From the NCBI GenBank assembly GCA_018828825.1, contig JAHJUV010000092.1:1-32356 (forward strand): 32,356 nucleotides of DNA. Direction: 5' to 3'. Of the stretch, positions 21,960 through 28,019 are shown one piece after another (the stretch's first letter is position 1; every line of letters begins with the position of its first letter). The notes under the pieces are model-generated. The model ran no database searches, was not told the origin of the DNA, and saw nothing but the letters and a program-made list of their open reading frames with translations. Made by a program: the position numbers and the translations under genes. This stretch comes from Planctomycetota bacterium (GTDB lineage Bacteria > Planctomycetota > Phycisphaerae > Sedimentisphaerales > UBA12454).

Positions 21960-23284
21960 GCTTTAATCAGCTCCGGCAGATTTGTGGAAGTGATATTTTC
22001 GACGCTCTCAACTCTGCGTTTTTGAGCCAGATTTTGATTTCTGCCGTCGCCCCCGCCGGTATATAACTGCACGTGGTCTTTGTTGTTTCGTTTAAGTCCG
22101 ACAAATCCTATCGCAGCGGCAGTACTGTGGGCACAATTATTCGAACAACCAGAGATATTGACCCGGACATTTGCAAACCGCTTATTTTCCGCAAATACAT
22201 TCCGTATTTTTAGAGCTGCCGCCTGGCAGTTAATCAGGCCGCGAGGACAGGTTCTGCCGCCCTGACAGGCGATTATAATTGGTCCGTCTTCAAATTGCTT
22301 TAGACTTGAGGGCAACTCCAAAGGCTCAGTACCATAAAGTTCAATGCCCTGTTCTAAATTTATCCGTGATTCTACACCGTGACGCTCACACAAATCGGCT
22401 AAAAGCAAAATCTGCTCCGCGTTTATGTCGCCATCGGGAATATTTAAACGATGCAGAAGTTTAATATCCGGATTATTTTTAGTTAATAACTTTATTTTCG
22501 TCTGAGGCTCTTTGAGTGCCTGTTTGAATCTCTTGTCCAGCTCGGTTAGAAAGACTTCGTCGCCGAACTTTTGCCGGATGTGGCGTAATCTTGCTTTTCT
22601 TCTGTTGTTTCGCTCGCCGAGTTCGGCAAACATTTCCACCGCGGCCCGGCACAGCGCAAAAACATCCGCCGCTACCAGTTTTTCGTAAGCTTTTATTCCT
22701 GAAGCCGGCACAGGACCAAGAGAGCCGGCAACTATCACATCAAAATGCCTTTCTGAAACAGCAACAAAACCTATGTCGTTTAAATACGGCTTTGCGCAGT
22801 TTTCCCGACAGCCGGAAAAACTTATCTTAAACTTTCGCGGCAGGTCCGACAACGCCGCCAGCGTTTGCAAATATTGATCCAAGGCAATCGTGATATCAAA
22901 TACATTGAAACTGTCTTTGCATAGCCCGCAGCCGCTGCACACCGTAATATTTCTAAGATTGTCTCCGCCGCCACCGTAAACAGAAAGTCCGGCATCAATC
23001 AATGTCCGTTGCACTTTTACAGTATCGTCGAGACGCAGATTGTGCAGCTCAATATCCTGACGGGTGGTCAGGTGCACGCCAGTATCAGGCGAAAAAGATT
23101 TCTGAATCTGCTCGATGGTTCGCCACTGCAGCCGATTTATCCTTCCACCAGGAATCTTGATCCGCTGCATATACAGTCCGGTTTGTTTCTGCGGATAAGC
23201 ACCATGGAGCCTGTCCGCTGCCACCGAAAACCGCAAAGCCGACTCAGGTTTTTGGGCCATCTTTTCCTGTTTTTCCGCTGTCAT
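21956..23284 (-). CDS. Nitrite/sulfite reductase-type siroheme protein (assimilatory sulfite reductase likely)
   Basis: The 442-aa protein has the two-fold NIR/SIR architecture. The first half shows CSGCGLC (C116, C119, C122), then SGCRENC (C159, C163) before LNDIGFVAV. The second half shows CQGGRTC (C340, C346), then SGCSNNC (C380, C384) before AAIGFVGL. Each thus has a complete C-x5-C / C-x3-C set of the sort that holds siroheme and [4Fe-4S]; in most family members only one half does. The APS reductase gene upstream argues for sulfite rather than nitrite as substrate. No flavoprotein subunit is adjacent, so ferredoxin is the likely donor. Starts at 23284 or 23260 are possible. It converges on thi4, overlapping by 4 nt. 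Confidence 0.85.
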   Translation of the reverse strand: MTAEKQEKMAQKPESALRFSVAADRLHGAYPQKQTGLYMQRIKIPGGRINRLQWRTIEQIQKSFSPDTGVHLTTRQDIELHNLRLDDTVKVQRTLIDAGLSVYGGGGDNLRNITVCSGCGLCKDSFNVFDITIALDQYLQTLAALSDLPRKFKISFSGCRENCAKPYLNDIGFVAVSERHFDVIVAGSLGPVPASGIKAYEKLVAADVFALCRAAVEMFAELGERNNRRKARLRHIRQKFGDEVFLTELDKRFKQALKEPQTKIKLLTKNNPDIKLLHRLNIPDGDINAEQILLLADLCERHGVESRINLEQGIELYGTEPLELPSSLKQFEDGPIIIACQGGRTCPRGLINCQAAALKIRNVFAENKRFANVRVNISGCSNNCAHSTAAAIGFVGLKRNNKDHVQLYTGGGDGRNQNLAQKRRVESVENITSTNLPELIKA

Positions 23285-23414
23285 TGTCTCCGTCCCTGAG
23301 TACTCTTCCTGTAATTAACACCTCGCCTGCCGCGGCCAAATGCCGGGCGACAGCTCTTAAAATCCCGGAAAGATGCTCTTTAGTCATTATGTTTTTAGTC
23401 AAAATCATATACAT
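23244..23414 (-). CDS. Uncharacterised 56-aa protein in the sulfur operon
   Basis: A short frame begins at ATG 23414, 2 nt after the APS reductase stop, with AAAGG 6 nt upstream, and overlaps the start of the sulfite reductase gene by 41 nt. It reads MYMILTKNIMTKEHLSGILR, then AVARHLAAAGEVLITGRVLR, then a polar Gly/Asp/Lys-rich tail. The middle has amphipathic-helix character and no cysteine. I do not recognise a family. Tight packing and a ribosome site in a gap that would otherwise be empty argue that it is translated, perhaps coupling cysH to the reductase. Confidence 0.55.
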   Translation of the reverse strand: MYMILTKNIMTKEHLSGILRAVARHLAAAGEVLITGRVLRDGDNDSGKTGKDGPKT

Positions 23415-23416
23415 CT

Positions 23417-24151
23417 TCAACCTTTTTGTGATATATCACCAGGTTTTTTTGCTGTTAACGGCCTTGTATGGATACCGCATTCTCCGCCGCACTTGCTTGT
23501 GCCAATCCATCTGCCGGCCCGTTCATTTATATCAAGCGTTATCCGCGTGCAAGGCGAGCAGCCTAATGAACGATAACCCTGCGAATAAAGCGGATTTACA
23601 TCGACCTTATTCAGGGCAAGATACTGCCAGATTTCACGCTCGTGCCATATTAGAATCGGATTAAGCTTCAAAAGGCCGATATCTCTTTCTTCGATTTCCT
23701 TAAAGTCCGTCCGCGTTCTGCCTTCTGTGCAGCGAAGTCCCGTTACCCAGCAGGTAACGCCCATTTCCTTTATGGCTCTGCGGACCGGCTCAACTTTGAG
23801 AATATCGCAGCACTTGTCAGGGTCGGTAGCGTAAAGCTTGTCTGGGACAGACTCATCATTTTTAAATATCCGTTGCTCCGGGTACTTGCGCACCTGCTCG
23901 TTCATAAACTTTACCGTCTCGGCGGGCTTATAGCGAGTCGTAACAATAAAGCCCCGAATCTTCGGGCTGACTCTTTTTGCAAGATGCCAGACCGCAACTG
24001 AGTCCTTGCCCAGACTGTTGGCAACTACAAGACCATCTCCATACTCTTTCCACGCCCAGCGAATAAGTTCAAGACTTCGCTCAACCTTCTGCGCATAATT
24101 TAAGCCATTTACCAGGGCCGCTACATCTTCGGTTTCAAACCTTTTTGCCAT
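23417..24151 (-). CDS. cysH: APS reductase (CysH, [4Fe-4S] type)
   Basis: CysH reduces adenylylated sulfate to sulfite in assimilation. The nucleotide loop SLGKDS (46-51) and the four ligands of a [4Fe-4S] cluster are visible: C114-C115 in DKCCDILKVEP and C198/C201 in GCSPC. This cluster indicates the APS (not PAPS) subtype. The catalytic Cys of the C-terminal ECGIHT motif is C225; an additional Cys, C221, precedes it (KCGGECGIHT), which is unusual. The ATG at 24151 has AAGGAG 8 nt upstream, preferred over GTG at 24160. Length is 244 aa. It follows a DUF2061 gene and precedes a sulfite reductase, so the operon runs from sulfate toward sulfide. Confidence 0.93.
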   Translation of the reverse strand: MAKRFETEDVAALVNGLNYAQKVERSLELIRWAWKEYGDGLVVANSLGKDSVAVWHLAKRVSPKIRGFIVTTRYKPAETVKFMNEQVRKYPEQRIFKNDESVPDKLYATDPDKCCDILKVEPVRRAIKEMGVTCWVTGLRCTEGRTRTDFKEIEERDIGLLKLNPILIWHEREIWQYLALNKVDVNPLYSQGYRSLGCSPCTRITLDINERAGRWIGTSKCGGECGIHTRPLTAKKPGDISQKG

Positions 24152-24177
24152 TTCCAACACTCCTTAAGAAATTAAAC

Positions 24178-24399
24178 TTAAATTTGATATTCCGGCCGTT
24201 TTTCTTTGCCAATATTGATGCGGTTCCAAAGACGCTCGTGTATATAAAAAACACTGATTTTCAGAACCGTTTCGAGCAAACCAATTTTAGCGGCGATATT
24301 TATGCTGCCTGTAATAAGCCAGGCCACCGCTATCGTCACAGTAGTGCCGCCGATTCGCCAGGTGATTCCCTTCAATATGCTTCTTAAATGACTTTCCAT
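24178..24399 (-). CDS. DUF2061 small membrane protein
   Basis: The 73-aa protein begins ESHLRSILKGITWRIGGTTV and ends ISVFYIHERLWNRINIGKEK, the characteristic pattern of DUF2061. It has two predicted membrane helices (about 14-34 and 36-53). DUF2061 genes are often found beside cysteine/sulfate assimilation genes, as here, where it is first in the operon before cysH. Its molecular role is not known; a role in sulfur compound transport or anchoring is speculation. AGGAAG stands 6 nt before the ATG at 24399, and the operator at 24416-24439 lies just upstream. Confidence 0.88.
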   Translation of the reverse strand: MESHLRSILKGITWRIGGTTVTIAVAWLITGSINIAAKIGLLETVLKISVFYIHERLWNRINIGKEKRPEYQI

Positions 24400-24415
24400 G
24401 TTTTTCTTCCTAAGT

Positions 24416-24439
24416 ATTCCTATAGGCTTAGTAGGATAT
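24416..24439 (-). promoter_or_regulatory. Putative Rrf2/CymR-type operator of the DUF2061-cysH operon
   Basis: On the minus strand the sequence reads ATATCC, TACTAAGCCTATA, GGAAT, sharing CTATAGGAAT and ACTAA in register with the thi4 operator. A GATAAT hexamer overlaps its left edge as a likely -10 box; the -35 box is not obvious. It sits 17 nt before the DUF2061 start. Confidence 0.65.
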
Positions 24440-24453
24440 TATCCAAAAAAAAT

Positions 24454-24921
24454 TTAGATTACGTAATTCGGCACATAATCTTTAGCCGCTATTGTTTCTT
24501 CTTTAACAAGATCAGCAAACGTCGTGTTGCTGTAAATACTGGATATCGAATCATTCAGCCGCTGCCAAAGCCGCGAAAAGGCATAATCGCCGTTTCTGGC
24601 AGAATCGATATCGTATGCCGGCACAGCGTTATATTTGACAGCACCTTGCATAAACGCAATTACCTGGCCAACCGTTAATTTCTCAGCAGGCTGATTTAAT
24701 ATATATCCCCCATCATTGCCTCGCTTTGACATCACGAAGCCGGCCTGTTTGAGCTCAACAAGAATATTCTCGAGAAACCGAGGCGATATCGCCTGTGAAG
24801 AAGCGATTTCAGAAATCTTCACCGCTTCTGTCGTATGCCTGCTTGCCAGTTCAAATATAGCCCGCAAGGCATATCTGCATTTCTGCGAGATTATTTTTGG
24901 CGTTATAAATATTGTTTCCAT
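24454..24921 (-). CDS. Rrf2-family transcription regulator, CymR-like
   Basis: A 155-aa Rrf2 protein with the N-terminal winged helix (CRYALRAIFELASRHTTEAVK, ISEIASSQAISPRFLENILV and ELKQAGFVMSKRGNDGGYIL). The three cysteines that hold the Fe-S cluster in IscR/NsrR-type members are absent: only one Cys (residue 15) is present. This points to the CymR type, which in Firmicutes represses sulfur assimilation genes. The ATG at 24921 is chosen over farther starts because AGGA lies 9 nt upstream and because the longer frame would begin within the promoter itself. Lies directly upstream of the sulfur operon, with an operator in front of each. Confidence 0.88.
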   Translation of the reverse strand: METIFITPKIISQKCRYALRAIFELASRHTTEAVKISEIASSQAISPRFLENILVELKQAGFVMSKRGNDGGYILNQPAEKLTVGQVIAFMQGAVKYNAVPAYDIDSARNGDYAFSRLWQRLNDSISSIYSNTTFADLVKEETIAAKDYVPNYVI

Positions 24922-24928
24922 TATCACC

Positions 24929-24950
24929 ATTCCTATTGATTTAGTGATAA
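24929..24950 (-). promoter_or_regulatory. Putative autoregulatory operator of the Rrf2 gene
   Basis: On the minus strand it reads TTATCACTAA then ATCAATAGGAAT, matching the other two sites in CACTAA and ATAGGAAT with the same spacing. It overlaps the -10 box (24947-24952) and ends 7 nt before the start codon. Confidence 0.65.
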
Positions 24951-24975
24951 TACTATAAAGCCGTTTAAGTGTCAA
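24947..24975 (-). promoter_or_regulatory. Promoter of the Rrf2 regulator gene
   Basis: TTGACA (24970-24975) and TATTAT (24947-24952) on the minus strand with 17 nt spacing. Its operator lies immediately downstream, as at thi4. Confidence 0.75.
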
Positions 24976-25055
24976 CGCCTTTTTTTAAAAAAAATATACA
25001 CTATAGTTGTAAGCCTATATTGCGAAATAAGTTGTGATTCAAAAATGGTGGTTGT

Positions 25056-25460
25056 TTATTTTCTGGCGGCTATGAATTCTTTGAGAATCTCTGCCGCTGC
25101 GATGGCGTCAATTTTGTCTTTTTTCTTTTTGTGTGTAAGGCCGATTCGGGAAAGTTTTTGCGATGCCGAATAGCTTGAAAGTCTTTCATCCTGAAAGAAC
25201 ACCGGCAGGTCTGTTTTGCCTTTGATTTTTTCAGCAAAGTCTCTTGTCTTAACCACCCTTTCGCCTTCGCTGCCGTCCATATTCAGGGCTAGTCCAAAAA
25301 CCAAACCATCGGCCTGATGGTTCTGAGCGATTTTTATAATCTCGTCCTGCAGATTTTTTTGCCCCTGCAAAACCATCAGCGGACTTGCCAGAATTTCATC
25401 GCTGTCGCAGATGGCAAGTCCTGTTCGTTTGTCGCCAAGATCTATGCAGAGAAACTTCAT
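25056..25460 (-). CDS. ruvX: Putative pre-16S rRNA nuclease / Holliday-junction resolvase-like protein
   Basis: A RuvX/YqgF-family protein (RNase H fold) of 134 aa. The conserved motifs are the N-terminal CIDLGDKRTGLAICD with the first Asp, the middle LVFGLALNMDGSEGERVVKT, and DERLSSYSA plus DAIAAAEILKEF near the end. Family members process the 5' end of 16S rRNA; the historical recombination role is doubtful. It follows the mannose-1-phosphate guanylyltransferase gene by 24 nt; the gap is made of a piece similar to widespread dispersed repeats (TAGTTCGACAAGCTCACTAC, 25462-25481). No good ribosome site is visible. Confidence 0.93.
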   Translation of the reverse strand: MKFLCIDLGDKRTGLAICDSDEILASPLMVLQGQKNLQDEIIKIAQNHQADGLVFGLALNMDGSEGERVVKTRDFAEKIKGKTDLPVFFQDERLSSYSASQKLSRIGLTHKKKKDKIDAIAAAEILKEFIAARK

Positions 25461-25484
25461 TTAGTTCGACAAGCTCACTACAAG

Positions 25485-26573
25485 TTATAAATATTTCTCT
25501 TTTTTGTGCTGTTTGAGAATTTCGAGCAATTGTTTGAGTTTTTCAGTCTCGCCAATCGGGCAAACGAGTGTCGCGTCGGGGCTGTGCACAACAACCATAT
25601 TTTCAAGTCCGATTGCGGCTATCAGATGTTCCTTATCTTCGGTAACAAGGACACTGTTTTTACAATTAATGACTTCGCTTTGCGAGGCAACAACAATATT
25701 GCCGTTCTTGTCCGACTGTATAATATCAGCAAGGGCCGAAAACGAACCCATATCGAGCCATTGGCAGTTGAGCCTGATTGCGTGAACCTTCGGGGCCTTT
25801 TCCATAACGGCAAAATCGATGCTTATCTTAGGCAGTTTTATAAAATACTCGGCAAGCGTTTCTTCCTGGTGCGGCCCGCCCCAGTCGGCCTGTATTCTTT
25901 GAAGAGGCTGTTTGGCCTGCGGGAGATTTTCGAAGAGCAGTTCAAGCACTCTTTTGGCCTTCCATACAAAAAGCCCGGAATTCCAGCAGTATTGACCGGT
26001 TGAAAGATATTCCTTTGCGGTCTGGGTGTCCGGTTTTTCCTTAAAGGCCTCGACAGGATAAATCTCATTGTCGCAATGCGGACATTTCTGGCCTTCGCCG
26101 AGCTTTATATAGCCAAGCTGAGTATTTGGAAACGACGGTTGAATGCCGAAAGTTATAAGTGCATCCGGATTTTTCCCGACAAAGCTCATTCCGTCTTCCA
26201 GTGCCTGATGAAACACCTTTGCCGGTTTTATTACCTGGTCTGCTGTAACGACTGCCATAGTCGCATCGGGGTCGAACCTTGCCAGCACAGATGCGGCAAG
26301 ACCAATCGCTCCTGCCGTATCACGAACCGCCGGTTCCGCTATGACATTGTCATACGGAATATCGGGCAGATTTTCGCGCACGATGTCGGCGTAGCCTTTA
26401 TTGGTAAGCACGATTATATGCCGATGGTCGAATATCGCATTTATTCTCTGGTAGCATCTGCGAAGCAGGGTATCGCCTTCGATAAGCTTGAGGACCTGCT
26501 TGGGCCTGTTTTCCCTGCTAAGCGGCCACAACCTTTTTCCTGTTCCCCCTGCCATTATCACTGCAAACCGCAT
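25485..26573 (-). CDS. Mannose-1-phosphate guanylyltransferase (single-domain)
   Basis: This enzyme makes GDP-mannose from mannose-1-phosphate and GTP. The nucleotide site MAGGTGKRLWPLSRENRPKQ (7-26), FGIQPSFPNTQLGYIK and FKEKPDTQTAKEYL are typical of the ManC/GMP family. Length of 362 aa means no C-terminal phosphomannose isomerase domain. It has an unusual loop, GQKCPHCDNEIYPVE (about 161-175), with C164 and C167 inserted between the LGYI strand and the KEKPD motif. AAGGGG precedes the ATG by 7 nt. It follows pgi by 37 nt, consistent with a fructose-6-phosphate to sugar-nucleotide operon. Confidence 0.92.
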   Translation of the reverse strand: MRFAVIMAGGTGKRLWPLSRENRPKQVLKLIEGDTLLRRCYQRINAIFDHRHIIVLTNKGYADIVRENLPDIPYDNVIAEPAVRDTAGAIGLAASVLARFDPDATMAVVTADQVIKPAKVFHQALEDGMSFVGKNPDALITFGIQPSFPNTQLGYIKLGEGQKCPHCDNEIYPVEAFKEKPDTQTAKEYLSTGQYCWNSGLFVWKAKRVLELLFENLPQAKQPLQRIQADWGGPHQEETLAEYFIKLPKISIDFAVMEKAPKVHAIRLNCQWLDMGSFSALADIIQSDKNGNIVVASQSEVINCKNSVLVTEDKEHLIAAIGLENMVVVHSPDATLVCPIGETEKLKQLLEILKQHKKEKYL

Positions 26574-26587
26574 AATTTCCCCTTTTC

Positions 26588-26610
26588 AGATTTATCCGCC
26601 TCAGGCGGAT
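26588..26610. repeat. Short palindromic (REP-like) repeat, copy 3
   Basis: AGATTTATCCGCCTCAGGCG at 26588-26607 continues GAT and contains TCCGCCTCAGGCGGA, a perfect inverted repeat with a 3 nt loop. It occupies the gap between pgi (ends 26611) and the guanylyltransferase gene; the match with copies at 933 and 8928 extends into the AT-rich flank. Confidence 0.65.
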
Positions 26611-28017
26611 TTATATGATAAAACGGCTGTCCATTTGTTCAAATGGTTTTATCTTTTCCGCCAACTGAGCATAATCGCTGTTGCCCATCAGTGCAAGTGT
26701 GGCATCCTTTCCAAGCTCAACCGCAGGCTGGTCGTAAGCGTCGATATTAAACAGCAGTCCCGCTATCGACGTTGCTGTCTCGAACAGATAGATAAACTGA
26801 CCCACAGTATATGGGTCAATTTTGTCAAACGCAACCGTCAGACAAGGCCGTTTGCTGGCCAAAAGGGCATATTCAGTCGCTGTTTTTTCGTTATTGATAA
26901 GCCTGCTCATTTTTTGTCCTGAAAGGTAGCCGAGTTCCGGTGCGATATCCGGGGCTTTGCCGATTTCGACGTCCGTCCCAAAGTCCTGCACGGAAAGGAA
27001 GGTAAAGAGTTTATCGTTCGGCCCTTCACGATAAAGCTGTACCTGGCTGTGCTGGTCAGTCGCTCCCAGTGCCTTTATAGGCGTAGGCCCGACAAACACA
27101 TCACTGCCGGTAAGGTCTTTGGCCTTGCCGAGGCTTTCGGCCCACAACTGCCTGTACCAATCGGCGAAATCCTTTAACGCGAAACTGTAAGGCATCATTA
27201 CCGATATTCGTTTGCCTATATTATAATAATGCCAGTTTATCGCGGCGTTGACCGCAGCAGGATTTTGATAAAAGTCCTCAAGGCTTACCTTTTTGTCCAT
27301 TTTTGCGGCGCCGGCAAGCAACTGCTCGATATTAATGCCGCAGACAGCGGCGCTCAAAAGCCCTACCGCGCTGAGAACACTAAACCTGCCTCCCACGCCG
27401 TCCGGCACCTGCAGGTTTCTGAACCCGAATTGTTTCGTAATCTTTCGAAGAGTCCCCCCTTTGGCATCGGTAGTAGCTATGATTCGTTCTTTCAGTTTGT
27501 CTTTGCCGATTCGCTGCTCAATAAGACCGCAGACAGTTAAAAACTGGGCCGCTGTTTCCGCCGTTCTGCCGGATTTGCTTATAACGTTAAATATAGTTCT
27601 GTCTAATTTGTCTCCTGCCCAGTCCAGAAACGATTTTATCTGCTGAGGGTCAACGTTATCAAACACAAAAAGTCTCGGGCCTTTCCTCTGCTTTTCATCG
27701 AGATTATACATATAGGGATTCAGCGCCGTCTGCAGTGCGATATTGCCGAGGGCCGAACCGCCTATTCCGAGCACTACGAAATTTTCACAGCCCTTAACCT
27801 CACCGGCAATCTTTTTCACGTCTTCGACCGTATCGGACTGATAAGGTAAATCACGGTATCGAACCTTACCGGCTTTTCTTTCACTATTGAGCCGTTCGAT
27901 AAGTGGGGTTGTCATTTTGGCAAGCTCGTCGAACTGCCCTTTCGTTATACCGTACTCTTTGCCGAGAACTTCCGCCATAACATTCTTGTAATAAAACTTT
28001 ATCTGCGTTGTCTCCAT
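26611..28017 (-). CDS. pgi: Glucose-6-phosphate isomerase
   Basis: Pgi interconverts glucose-6-phosphate and fructose-6-phosphate. The signature GIGGSALGNIALQ (substrate phosphate loop), VISKSGRTAETAAQFL and VGGRFSVLSAVGLLSAAV are clear, with TDQHSQVQLYREGPNDKLFTFL near the C-terminal active site. The protein is 468 aa, a normal short-type bacterial enzyme. The ATG at 28017 has GGGA 8 nt upstream, 2 nt after the helicase stop (28020-28022), so the two genes are tightly linked. Confidence 0.95.
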   Translation of the reverse strand: METTQIKFYYKNVMAEVLGKEYGITKGQFDELAKMTTPLIERLNSERKAGKVRYRDLPYQSDTVEDVKKIAGEVKGCENFVVLGIGGSALGNIALQTALNPYMYNLDEKQRKGPRLFVFDNVDPQQIKSFLDWAGDKLDRTIFNVISKSGRTAETAAQFLTVCGLIEQRIGKDKLKERIIATTDAKGGTLRKITKQFGFRNLQVPDGVGGRFSVLSAVGLLSAAVCGINIEQLLAGAAKMDKKVSLEDFYQNPAAVNAAINWHYYNIGKRISVMMPYSFALKDFADWYRQLWAESLGKAKDLTGSDVFVGPTPIKALGATDQHSQVQLYREGPNDKLFTFLSVQDFGTDVEIGKAPDIAPELGYLSGQKMSRLINNEKTATEYALLASKRPCLTVAFDKIDPYTVGQFIYLFETATSIAGLLFNIDAYDQPAVELGKDATLALMGNSDYAQLAEKIKPFEQMDSRFII

Positions 28018-28019
28018 AA

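Noticed and set aside
25462..25484. TAGTTCGACAAGCTCACTAC piece as a repeat or operator before ruvX
   Set aside because: It resembles one arm of dispersed repeats common in environmental genomes, but the second arm is absent and no other copy is in the window.
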